The position numbers and the translations under genes are program-made. The notes under the pieces were generated by a model. The model did no database searches. It was given only the letters and a program-made list of their open reading frames with translations, and was not told where the DNA came from. Below, one piece after another: positions 44,714 to 54,900 of a stretch of DNA of 64,000 nt. This stretch comes from Phragmites australis (lineage: Eukaryota; Streptophyta; Magnoliopsida; Poales; Poaceae): the NCBI RefSeq assembly GCF_958298935.1, contig NC_084941.1, forward strand, positions 18,264,001 through 18,328,000, given 5' to 3'. Position 1 is the first letter of the stretch, and the number at the start of each line of letters is the position of its first letter.

Positions 44714-45217
44714 CTAACAGCAGCGCATATCCTGACGGATGCGCTTCATCTCCGACCTACCACTACGGAAACTAATACAATAGCCAATCCCTGAACCGCC
44801 GGAGGACGAGGAAGAGGACGGAGTAGGCTCCGCCGCGATTCTATTTCCCTCCTCCTCAACCTTTTCCTTCTCCGCCTTGGCCGCCTCCTTCGCCTCCGTC
44901 ATCTCCTCCGAATCAATATCCCTCTCCAGAGAATCCCAGTAGACCTCTTCGTCATCATAGATAACGATTGTCTTGACTGGAGCAACCGCTTGAACCAGTG
45001 ACCGAGACGGAGCAATGGGCAGTGGCCCCCTCTACAAGGAGGGTGGCACAATGGTCACCGGCTCCAACCCCGCAAGCAACAACGCCAACCTCACCAGCAT
45101 GACCGCGGGGTCGCTTGCACCCAGAGGTGCCGCTACAGGCGGGGCTGGCGCGGGCACTAGAGGCGACCTCGCCGTCGAGAACATCGACATCTCTGACGAT
45201 GAGGGGGAAGACGCCAT
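44714..45217 (-). pseudogene. Antisense ORF in the non-autonomous element
   Basis: On the - strand, opposite to the element, an ATG at 45215-45217 (MASSPSSSEMSMFS...) opens a frame of 168 codons interrupted by a single TAG at 45032-45034. After the stop the frame continues through TIVIYDDEEVYWDSLERDID, an Ala/Lys/Glu-rich helix (TEAKEAAKAEKEKVEEEG), a Ser run and a basic end (SGRSEMKRIRQDMRCC). I do not recognise the protein. It lies between the tandem arrays and the 3' LTR. Extra antisense frames near the 3' LTR are known in some plant Ty3/gypsy (Tat-type) elements, and this may be a decayed example. It could equally be chance; the long in-frame continuation and protein-like composition argue for a once-coding sequence. 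Confidence 0.45.
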
Positions 45218-45380
45218 ACTCTAGAAAACCAAGGAGAAACAATCCCTTACTCAAGCCACGAAAGATCAGCTGGATGAACCCCTGTTTTTTTAGCCAAACC
45301 GAATGGTTGAGCACCCCTAAGGAAGAAAGTGGAGTCACAACAGGTGTCGTTTCACGGCAATTCCAATTACTCCCCTGAGG

Positions 45381-45732
45381 GGCCCGTGGCCACACCCCGG
45401 CTAATCCCCGGCCACGTGGCGCCATCCTGCGGTGGCACTCAGGCTTTTGCGCACACATCTCGTCACATTTATGACACGAATGCCTTTCGGCGCATGCAAG
45501 AATTGTGGGCGCAGGGCCCCAAGCAAGATTGCGTATGACCCTACTAGGCGCACCACCATTAACTAAAGGGCTTGTGACCGCACCCTGGCTAACCCATGTC
45601 CACATGGCGACACCCTATGTTGGCACTCTGGGTTCCCACACACATGTCTCATCGCGTTCATGAGCCGAGCCCCTTTCAGCAAGAGTCATGAGCACAAGGC
45701 CCCAAGTGAGACTGCGCATGACCCAGTCAAAC
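45381..45732 (+). repeat. ~188-bp tandem duplication
   Basis: Unit 1 begins near 45386 (gtggccacaccccggctaat) and unit 2 near 45574 (gtgaccgcaccctggctaac). Both contain the blocks cc.catgtggcg, tttcagc/ttcggcg and ggccccaagca/tgagattgcg. Identity is about 70-75 percent. Confidence 0.7.
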
Positions 45733-46116
45733 ACACTGCCGTTTCCACACGCCACTGGTACTTACGTCGAGGACAAAGAAAAAATCTTGTCTCCACGCAC
45801 GACCCCCGCTACAATGGCCAAAGTGGCAAGAAGACTTACCATCATAAAAGCTGAAGGGCTCATTCCGGCCTCCACACGGACTCTTAAACATGGTGCCTCT
45901 ACCAGCATCACAACGGTCTTCGGCTTCGGCGCCACCTACACCACCGAGCCCCGCGGTCCCCATCAGGCTTCGACATCGTCGCTCACGGTTATCACCGAAA
46001 GACTCCTATATGGATAAAGGCTACGACATGAGATATTCAGACTATGGGGCTGGGCTAGAGTTAATTCCTTCTACATCCGCTCACCCCTCCTTACCTCAGG
46101 CCAGTGAATGAGGTAC

Positions 46117-47027
46117 AGTTGGGAGGAAATACCCCAGCCCGTAGGCATCACTAAAAGGTTGCCACCAGGAGCTCCATTGGAACCCTTGGGTTTCAAATCC
46201 ACATAAAAAAGCCCGGCTTCCGGAGGCCGTGGGCCCCTCCAGCTGCTATCCCCAAGGTGGGAGAAGAAGTCATCCTTAAGGGGAGGGTGGGGGCCGTCTC
46301 TAAAGACCCTCAGCACTCCCAGAGCCACAGTCTCCCAGAGCCCAAGTCTCCCGAAGCCCCGTCTCCCTAAGCCACAGCCTCCTGTAGCCCTGTCTCACGG
46401 AGCCATAGCCTCCCGGAGCCACAGTCTTCCGAAGTTCCAATCTCCCGAAGCCCTCGACGCCTCCGGAGCCCCAGTCTCACGGAGCCATAGCCTCCCAGAA
46501 CCCCAGTCTCCCAGAGCCATAGCACTCCCGGAGCCCTCGACGCCCCTGGAGCCCCGTCTCCTGGAGCCCCAGTTCCCGGAGCCTGGGTAGGCTCCCCGGA
46601 ACCCGGAGGGAGGGGACGTCTGATCTTGGAGAAAGATCAACCAGAGAGGGCCCACCATCTGTCCTTCTCCGATAAGGAAGTGACCTGCATTTAATGCAAC
46701 ACAAATGGAGACCCTAACATCTCCAGTGCAAGTAGAGGCCATCCTGACATCTTGGTAGTGCGGCATCGCAATAGGCGACCGGTTGTGCACCATGCCCCAG
46801 CCGCTCGCACCACTATATCACCACAATAGAAAATATCTTCTGATTAGTAGTAAGTACATTCCGCCTAGACCCAGGCGACATAACTATATTTGCATCGCCA
46901 TCTCTGTAAGGACATACTTGTACATTTCACATCTCTGTAAGATCCACTTCTTATCCAAACTTGAGCACACTCCTGTGAATGTACTCTCGCCGCACTTGTT
47001 CGTGCAAGACATATTCTTGCACCAACA
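46117..47027 (+). repeat. 3' LTR of the non-autonomous element
   Basis: Starts agttgggaggaaatacccca (the expected TG is AG here) and ends cttgcaccaaca. At 911 bp it is about 107 bp shorter than the 5' LTR: the TATA-containing stretch around the 5' LTR's 41895-42000 is missing and the sequence jumps at 'catctctgtaag'. It contains the same U3 minisatellite (46315-46590). Confidence 0.85.
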
Positions 47028-47209
47028 ATAGCACAAGTGCAAATAATGAGGCAATAGAGTGGGAGAGATAGAGCAAATATAAATGAGGTAATTTGCAAAA
47101 GTTTGCCTTGGAAGGTGAAAGAGTGCTAACTGTTCATGGAAAATACTCTTAGCCAAAAGTGCCATGTACAACTCCCGACCTCTGCACTCTTTATTCCATA
47201 AACAAAGAT

Positions 47210-47385
47210 TTCTTTTTTAGATAATGGATGTACAACTCCCGATCTCTGCACCAATAAGACGTCCAAGATGCACACAACCATTTTTAAAAAAATAGGCACT
47301 CAAATTTGCGCTGAAGAAGACTCGAACTTGTGTAGTCTAGATGTACATCCACACTCACAACTAACTGAGCCAGGCTCAGTTCCTA
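47210..47385 (-). mobile_element. tRNA-derived SINE, copy 3, with 14-bp TSD
   Basis: Reverse-strand copy of the 9073-9253 SINE: ggaactgagcctggctcagt (A box region), aagttcgagtcttc (B box), then ttgtgtgcatcttggacgtc and gttgtacatccattatct with a short A-rich end. The perfect duplication ccataaacaaagat lies at 47196-47209 and 47386-47399. This copy fixes the family's length at about 176 bp. Confidence 0.92.
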
Positions 47386-47613
47386 CCATAAACAAAGATA
47401 GATGAAAATATGCAGTTCACCATTATGGATTTATTATTAACAGAGACCGACATAGATAAATACTGTGTTTCAAAATCATGCGTTGGATGAAAGAACATAA
47501 CAAGCTTTAAGGTTCCAAGTGTGCCAATCTGATTTACATAGTTCACATGTCAAATGTTTCTAGTTTACTTTGTAGCAAGTCAATCTATTGTAAATTTCTA
47601 ACTGTTACGCAGG

Positions 47614-48897
47614 TCATACTGAAAAGATCAGCACCAGTAACATGGCATTTACTATTTCTGTGGTATCTTTCGCACAATCATTAGTAGTATAAAAAATGTC
47701 ACAAAGTATGCTTAGTCTATCTTTGGGCACATCAACGATATTGTAGCAACAAAGTACCAAGAATAATTGGATTTTAATACTCTTACAAATTAAAAACAAG
47801 CTCTTACCCGCTGTAAAGAAACTTGCATAGGGATAACAAGGAAAACCCCTAGTGCTTTCAGAAACTTTTCTGAACTTCAATGATTCTAGTTCGATCATAA
47901 AGACACCAGCATCCCACAATAGAAAAATGGCATTAGCATCCTCAGCAAACCCCAGTATCGTTGTCCCAACTCTTCCCACCAACGGTTCCGGCGAAAAGAG
48001 CTTGTCGAGTTCAATGGTTTTCTGCAGAACCCATGTCACAGCACCGTCAGAATTGGCCTTCCATAACTGGATGCACAGTCCTGACAAAACGGCTAGGCCA
48101 AGTCCATTATCCTCCGTCCGCAAGATCTGAAAGGCGCACTTGGAGGTCAAGCCAGCCGGCTTGTTGATCAAAGCGAGACTCCGTGTTTCCAAATCAAGCC
48201 CAAGAATGTCGCCTTCACCAATCCACCAGCAAAGCGTATTCCCAACCAGGATGCTGGGCCGAGTCGTAGGAATCCAAGGTGCTGGTGCTGCGATCACATT
48301 GCCCCACTTATCAGGCTCCGATCCGTAGATGCGCGCAAACGTAGGTCCAAGGTCATAGTTGTTGCATAGCAAGACTAATTTAAATGGGATCAATTGCCCA
48401 TCGTCGTTGCCGGTAGGGCGCAGCACCGCGGCATTGAGGACGAATCCGGTCCCCGGTGGAAAGGGCACGCAGCGTCGGTTTCCCGTAATGGGGTTCCAGA
48501 CGACGGCCACTTGCCGCGTTCGGTTCAGATGGAGGGCGAGGCCGTGCCGGCAGCCGAGGAAGCAGCAGCGGTCGTTGGAGTGAGCCGGCAGGGTCAGGCG
48601 TGCGGCAGGGATGCGGTCGGGTTTGTCCAGCGTGGGAGTGAAGGAGAACCCGCCGCTGACCGAGAAGAAGCCGAGCAGGGGAGGCGTGCGGTGACGGGCG
48701 CGGAAGCGGCGGAGGAAGCCGGGGTCGGAGACGAGGCGGCGCCAGCGCTTGCAGACTGCGGAGGCGCGGATGAGGGAGGACGGCAGGGGAAAGAGGCGGA
48801 GGAGGATCTCCCAGAGGAGGTCGTCGTCGTCCGGTGGGGCCACCGATGACGGCGAGGAGGGGCGGCGGTGGCGGCAGCTCATCAAGTCCTCGCTCAT
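47614..48897 (-). CDS. F-box protein with F-box-associated C-terminal region
   Basis: ATG at 48895-48897 is preceded in frame by a stop (48898-48900). Residues about 22-66 form an F-box (DDLLWEILLRLFPLPSSLIR, AVCKRWRRLVSDPGFLRRF), the helix bundle that binds SKP1 in SCF ubiquitin ligases. Residues about 70-360 are a grass F-box-associated region with repeated short blocks (FLGCRHGLALH, VVWNPITGNRRCVPFPPG, ILVGNTLCWW, GDILGLDLETRSLALI), probably the substrate-binding part. The open frame ends at 427 aa, but after ASFFTAG (codon 363) the sequence turns AT-rich at a good splice donor (GTAAGAG, complement of 47801-47807). So the real protein probably joins exon 1 (47808-48897) to a short downstream exon that I could not place. 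Target protein unknown. A decayed paralogue is at 31.8-33.3 kb. Confidence 0.85.
   Translation of the reverse strand: MSEDLMSCRHRRPSSPSSVAPPDDDDLLWEILLRLFPLPSSLIRASAVCKRWRRLVSDPGFLRRFRARHRTPPLLGFFSVSGGFSFTPTLDKPDRIPAARLTLPAHSNDRCCFLGCRHGLALHLNRTRQVAVVWNPITGNRRCVPFPPGTGFVLNAAVLRPTGNDDGQLIPFKLVLLCNNYDLGPTFARIYGSEPDKWGNVIAAPAPWIPTTRPSILVGNTLCWWIGEGDILGLDLETRSLALINKPAGLTSKCAFQILRTEDNGLGLAVLSGLCIQLWKANSDGAVTWVLQKTIELDKLFSPEPLVGRVGTTILGFAEDANAIFLLWDAGVFMIELESLKFRKVSESTRGFPCYPYASFFTAGKSLFLICKSIKIQLFLVLCCYNIVDVPKDRLSILCDIFYTTNDCAKDTTEIVNAMLLVLIFSV
47801..47808 (-). other. Probable splice donor of the F-box gene
   Basis: On the - strand the coding sequence ...TTTACAGCGG is followed by GTAAGAG. Protein-like, GC-balanced sequence gives way to AT-rich sequence here, and the F-box pseudogene's similarity also stops near this point. 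Confidence 0.6.
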
Positions 48898-49117
48898 CTA
48901 GACTGGGAGTCGAACCGGAGTGCCTCGAGTTCTTGGGGAAGCCCCGCTGCCTGCCTCGTCGTGCACATCGGCGGCTGCGCTACTCACGCCTTTCCCGCTG
49001 CACGGGTCGTGGCCATGGAGACGCCCCATGTCGCCATGGCGCTCGTAGCTGACGAAGCGGGGGGAGTCGTGCGGCGCGAGGTTGAGGCAGCGATGGGCCG
49101 GTGGCGCGGGCGGGCGG

Positions 49118-49141
49118 GCGGCGGCGGCGGCGGCGGCGGCC
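49118..49141. repeat. GCG trinucleotide microsatellite
   Basis: A run of ggc/gcg repeats in the GC-rich region upstream of the F-box gene's ATG. It probably lies in promoter or 5' flanking DNA. Confidence 0.8.
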
Positions 49142-49364
49142 ACGGTTTAGCAGACTGCGCGAGAGGAAAGGCAAACTTGCAGTATATGTTTTTTTTTTTT
49201 TGCGATAGGAGGTGAGATTTATAAGCACCTTGTGCACGGCTTATAAGCACGGACAGGGTACTTGTGGGGAAAATCTAAAATTAGAAATATATATGACCGT
49301 ATTTATCGAAATAGATAATATGTAGTTGTATTTACGAATTTAGTATCTGTATTTAGCACACAGT

Positions 49365-49540
49365 GTATCGAAAATTTATTTTTGGTACACGGTGTATTGA
49401 AAAAGGTATTTTCGGTATACCGTGTGCCAAATACGACGCGGTTGCCTGTATTCGGCACACCGTGTGCCGAAAATCACCTGATGTGTCGAATACGGGTAAC
49501 AGTGCCGTATTCAACGCACGGTGTGCCGAAAAATCCTTTT
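49365..49540. repeat. Palindromic repeats upstream of the MULE gene
   Basis: Four to five variants of ttcggcacaccgtgtgccgaa (about 49390, 49420, 49453, 49517). Each is nearly self-complementary, spaced 30-60 bp apart, and interleaved with 'tgtattcggcac / cgtattcaacgc'. They lie 170-330 bp upstream of the TATA box of the MULE transcription unit and may be part of its terminal/regulatory region. Confidence 0.8.
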
Positions 49541-49701
49541 TCGGACGCCGTCCTGTCTGCTTTTGACCGTCACGTCACGTCACATCACGTCGCTTTATGC
49601 TTTCGACTTTATTCCTTTCCGCTTTATTCGACCGGCCGACTCTTCGCGTTTGTGCTTTTCGCTTTATTCCTTCGGCCGACGGGTTTTCATGCTCCGCTGC
49701 C

Positions 49702-49708
49702 TATAAAA
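49702..49708 (+). promoter_or_regulatory. TATA box of the MULE transposase unit
   Basis: TATAAAA is followed by a purine/CAG-rich leader-like exon (49730-49874), a splice donor GTAAGT at 49875 and an acceptor ttagcag ending at 50367, 7 bases before the first ATG of the transposase frame (50375). The intron of about 493 bp in the leader is inferred from these signals. Confidence 0.5.
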
Positions 49709-50374
49709 TGGCTCGAGCAGGAGGGCGGTAGCAGCTGAGCAGAAGCGCAGCAGCAACACAGCGAGTAGGAGTAGTGCAAAGAGAGGAGGAGTAGCAGTGT
49801 TCGGCGTTTAGCAGCGAGAAGCAGCAGCAGCCAGGCCAAGCAGCAGCGCGAAGAGAGGACTATCTTCCGTAATAGTAAGTACATAGATTATATTAATATT
49901 TAGATTAGTAAATGTAATTAGAGTAATAGAGTGTTTATTCCGTTCGAATACGTTGGTTAGATGGTATTAAGTTGATAATTTAGAGTACGTAAAGTATTTG
50001 CATCATTTGTGATGTCATAATAGTAATTATGATCTTGTAACAAAATCTACCACAGTGTAACCGCAAGTATGATTCCACGATAGGCATGATAACCGGAGTT
50101 ACGATCCTGCCACAGGCATTGTAACCGGAGTTACGAACCCACCACAAAAGCAATTATGATCCCGCCATAGGCATGATAACAGGAGTTACGATCCCGCCAT
50201 AGGCATGAATTTATGAAACAGGAGAGAAAAAATGGAGCTTTGAAGCAAATTAACAGAACTAATTTGATTAATTATCTTTATCACTTAGGTTAATGTATGG
50301 GGCATAATTAGCTGTTTATCGTATATATATCTAAGTAGTTATTTGCCCCTTTACGTTTGTTTAGCAGAGACGCT

Positions 50375-51998
50375 ATGACTATTCATATTTATTACGGAGA
50401 ACGTCCCGCTGTTTTGCATGGGAGGCTCGTATCAATTCAGAACTGCCAGCACATAGAGAGTACGGTTGAGCTACCTATTGATCTAGATAGCTTAAAATCA
50501 CATGTTATGAGCCTTTTACATGTGAATCAGTAGTCCTATAATGTTGCCCTAGAGGGTGTACGACCACGACTTGTGCCAAACAGTTCGGTCATTGTTCATA
50601 CGTTGTTTGATTTGAGAAGGAACAACGCATGGGCTTTGTACTCATGCAAGGCATTGGAGAAGAACTTTGAAATGGAGGTGTACGTAAACATAGTATTACG
50701 ACTGGCGCAAGGTGAAACGGTGACTAGCATGGAAAGATCAGACCATCATGTGATGCAAGATGAGGAGGGAGGGCATGTCGGGGAGGGCAGTTCCGGTATA
50801 GAGGGACCTGAAGTGGACCCTACTGAGGTAGATGCAGGATGCATGGATGATGAAGCCGGTGGTAGCGGGGATGAAGAAGGTGCTGACAACGATGACCCAG
50901 TGTTGACGATCTAGTACTTTCATGGTGCTGGGCTGCTAGATTGTACCATCATTGAGTATAACACCCTATCTAACTGGGGATACCAGAATAGCGACATCCA
51001 GGTGGGACAACAGTTTCGAAACAGGGAGGAGGTCATCCACTTTATCAGCAACTATGCTGTAATCACAAGAAGGGACCACAAGTGCGCCCGATCTAACCCT
51101 ACGGAGTATGAGGTCAGGTGTATCAAGCACCCGAATTGTCCTTACTTCATACGAGCACATAAGCCAAAATACGAGAACTATTTTTTTCTGAGTAGACACA
51201 CCCTACATACATGCAGCGAAGAGACTGTTAGGAATGTGAGCCACGCCGTTGATGCGAGGTTCATAGCCTAACTCCTCATCACCCTTGTTGGCATGAACAT
51301 ATGTTTGTCGCCAAAATCCATTATGGAGGAGATGCAGACTAAGACGGGTATGCTAATCAATTATCACACCGCGTGACGAGCGAAGAAGAAGGTGTTGAAG
51401 ATGTTGTTTGTAGTTTCAAAGAGTCTTACAACTATGCCCCGAGGCTCCTGCAGAAGATTGCCATGACGAATCTAGGGACTCAGTGGGCCATGGCGAATGA
51501 GCCGATTAGGCTGGAGGATGGGTCAACAGCACTGACTGATACCTCATGAGGTTTTTCTGGTCCTTTGCCCAATGCATCGAAGCTTTCAGACATTGCAAGC
51601 TGGTTGTATGTGTGGATGCCACATTTCTTAGCGGCAAGTACCATGGTAACCTTATGACAGCGATAGCGGCGGATGCAAACAATCAGATCATCCCTCTTGC
51701 GTTTGCAATGGTTGAGAGTGAGAACAATAATAGTTGGCTGTGGTTTCACCTTGGTGAGGACACGTGTTGTTGGCAATAGGGAACGAGTTTGCATCATCTC
51801 ACACCGCAACAAGAGCCTCTTGTATACGTTGGACGTGCTGCATGACAGCACAAACTACTTTATTGCATGGCCTGATGTGGAGAGTAGGTGGTGCATACGA
51901 CACTTGGGTGTGAACCTGTACTTAAGGTACCACAACAAGGGTCTTGTAAAGAGGTTCAAAGGGTTGTGTCTTCAGAACCAGCAGGCGAAGTTCAACGA
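50375..51998 (+). pseudogene. Mutator-like (MULE) transposase pseudogene, truncated
   Basis: ATG 50375 opens a frame (MTIHIYYGERPAVLHG...) with in-frame stops at 50531, 50912 and 51269. An acidic linker (about 50750-50910) is followed by a MuDR-type DNA-binding region (FRNREEVIHFISNYAVI, YEVRCIKHPNCPYFIRAHK, THTCSEE-like). The frame then shifts into the transposase core, FRHCKLVVCVDATFLSGKYH and GNLMTAIAADANNQIIPLAF with its catalytic Asp in VCVDATF. It shifts again near 51770 to DVESRWCIRHLGVNLYLRYH. The protein stops near 51998, where reverse-strand Ty3/gypsy sequence begins, so the last catalytic residue region and any SWIM finger are missing. It is not functional. Confidence 0.85.
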
Positions 51999-54900
51999 TC
52001 AATGTATTTTCTAAGCAACTCGATTACTCTAGCCTTGTAATCGGCTTTTATATTTTTATTTACAAATATCGACCTCGGTATAGTACCATCACCTATATCA
52101 GCTTCTTCTAACGGATCAGCCAATAAAAAGCCTTGACCTAACTTATCTAACTCATCTAAGTCCTCAATGGCTTCACAAATATCGTTCTTATCTAAACGAT
52201 ATTGTTCCATGCGCTTTTGTAGCCATTCTAAATTCCTATCTCTACTCATTGATACACTGCATCATTTAACTGGTTCGCACAAACCGGATTTACGACCACG
52301 GGTACAAGACCATCTTTAGAGACACTAAGAAAGTCATAGTCCAAAAGATCAAGTCCTGACAAGCACTTGGCATTGCCATATCTCCAATTGGCTGAAGCAT
52401 CAACCAAAGTAACATAAGCTGAAGTATCCGCATGCACCACTTCTACATCGTCATCTACCCATTGAATAAAAAACTGATGCAAAGTAAAGGGAACGCAACC
52501 GTTTGAATGAATCCAATCCCATTCAAGAATAACGCTATAATTACCTTGCACCTCAATGATGAAGAAGGCAATGGGTATTGTCTTGCTTCTAATGGTAAGC
52601 TCCCTAAAGATAATACTTTTGGCCTCATTAGAATCACTCTCAAATCCATTGAACATCAAGTTAGTCTTCATTAATTCAATATCATTTCTGCCAAGCTTCT
52701 TGAAAATTCAGTATGACATCAAATTAACCTCAACTTCACCATCAACAAGCATTCTTGAAATCGGCTTCCCATTTATATGGCCCTTTACATATAACAGTTT
52801 CAAGTGACAATCTGTCTCCTTTGGCTTCTCCAAGAAAGCCTCTCTCGGTTCCAAGTCCAATTAAGCCACTGCACCTCCATCTATAGCATGAAACTCCGAA
52901 GGTAACATGAAAACCATATTGATATCCATACCTTTGTTTGGTGAAGCATCACTAGCATGCACTAGTGAATCACCATAATCGAGCAGTTCTTCATCTTCCT
53001 TGTCATCTTGTATAGGCGTGGTTGTCAGTGTAGAAGTTGGCGTAAGAGTTGATATTGGTACGGCTGTAATACTTTGTTTTGGCCTCCTATTTGCTTCACG
53101 GGTTGCATCGGTTTAAGCTCATTAAAAGTAGCATCCCGTAATCTTTTAGCTTGTTGCTCCATCAATTCTTGCTTGCGTAACCACTGCAATCTTCTCTTCT
53201 TTGTATGAGACAAGCCTGAGGGACACTATTTCAACTGTAGGTACTTAGACCATGGCTTACTGCTGCTCCCCTCATGAGCATTTGCCTTTGGAGCAACTTG
53301 GACGGCAGTAGGTACATGTTTAGATTTGACTAGATTATTGCTAATGACAATCGGTCCTTCGCTAAGCTCTTCGGCAATCACTTTCACTGAACCAATTTCA
53401 ATAATATCAACAGTTGTGGTCCCCACTTCATCGTCATTAGGATCTGAAATTTGAGTAGAAATCTCACCCTCATTGGCTTGGCATACCTTCTTCACATCTT
53501 TGGTATGTTGTACATTACTAGACCGATTTATGCCCTTCAATCGGTCATGGACAAGACATGATATGCTATCAAAACTGGCCTCTGTGGTGCTGTCCATCCT
53601 GGATGAAAAGGAGGAGATTGCATGGGAGGAGGAGGCATCCACATACCGTCATAACCCCATGTGGGCAAGGAGGAAATGGCATAGGAGGGAGTGTCCATAG
53701 CAGTGGCACTGACTGCCCAAGCAGTGGATAAATGGTAGTAGTACAATCTTTTTATTGTCAATGATGATCACGCGCTCCCTGCCTTGAAGGTGATCTTGGT
53801 CGCTTAAACCCACTTGGTCAGCTCTTATGTGCTCGGATGGCCTTGTATTTCTCATATTTAGACAAAAGCTTATCGAAGGTGGGCTTGGTCTTCTCAACCT
53901 TGTCATGTCTCCTTGCTTCATTAACCTTCCACTTGGCAACTTCCGCGCCTTTTGGTTTTATCATCCTTGGCTTAGCATTATGACCATACCCTTCGGTAGC
54001 TGATGTATGCATCACAATCTTGATTGATTCTTTACCTTCGGGAGTTTTCTCAAGTAACACTTCTCGTAGCAAGCTTTTGTTTTTCTCCAAAGGCTTAGGT
54101 CTTTCTTCATCAACGATTACATTTTTCCCTTTAGTTGATTCAACTTGATTTCGCCGAATTAGGATGCTCTTGTCTTGGAAATTGACACATTAACCGGGAA
54201 TGGTTGTTTATCTATCTGCATCTCTGCAAACTTTAATCGTCCTTCATTGATGGCAGATTGAATCTGTCGACGAAAAACATTGTAATTGTTAGTTGTATGA
54301 GAATAAGAATTATTCCATTTGCAATAAGCTCGCCTCTTCAACTCATCTGGTAGTGGAACTACATGACCATGAGACAACTTAATATGTTTTTCTTGTAGCA
54401 AGTGATAAAAAATTCAATCATACTTTGCTACATCAAAAGTAAATCTAATATCTTTTTACCGATTCTTTGGAGGCATCGGCTTAAGAGCAAAGAAAATGAA
54501 TGGTTTGGATTTAGAGAACCAGGCCCATTCAGCCACACACACAACAACATCATCATCGTCCGAATTTTCGGACTCATACTCGAGCACGCGAACATTAGAA
54601 CAATCAACTTTCACTTTGTCATTTGACCTCTAAAAATTTCTAGATTCTTTAACCTGGCTCTCTTGATCCAGAGCTCTCTGCAAGACTTGACTAACATCTT
54701 GAAAATCATAAGTTTCTAGCTTTTCTTTAATATGAGACAATAAGCCTGAATAAGCTAATTCGGCCAAGTCTTTCTCAGAAAGCGTCAAGTTGAAACATCG
54801 GTTCTTTGTATCCCTAAATCTTCTATTATAATCATCAACGGGTTCATTGTATTTTTTCTTAACCAATGTTAAATGCGAAAGTCTCAAATCAGTATTAGCA

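Larger units (their letters stand above)
38088..47027 (+). mobile_element. Non-autonomous LTR retrotransposon with nested insertion
   Basis: 8940 bp bounded by the perfect 5-bp duplication ATAGC (38083-38087 and 47028-47032). The 5' LTR (38088-42072) is split by a 2962-bp LTR-type insertion; the 3' LTR is 46117-47027. A transcript-start-proximal gcgcgccgtccgtgggg follows the 5' LTR, where many gypsy-type elements have their primer-binding region. The interior of about 4.0 kb has GC-rich gag-like open frames near 42.3-43.1 kb, tandem arrays, and an antisense ORF, but no reverse transcriptase, integrase or RNase H motif. I infer a Ty3/gypsy-derived element mobilised in trans. Confidence 0.85.

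Noticed and set aside
44955..45605. 216-codon frame, - strand, in the non-autonomous element
   Set aside because: Starts at GTG, overlaps the better antisense frame in another phase, and shows Gly/Val/Cys-rich low-information composition.
49247..49380. Left TIR of the MULE
   Set aside because: A terminal repeat is expected here, but the right half of the element is missing, so no inverted partner exists to confirm it.
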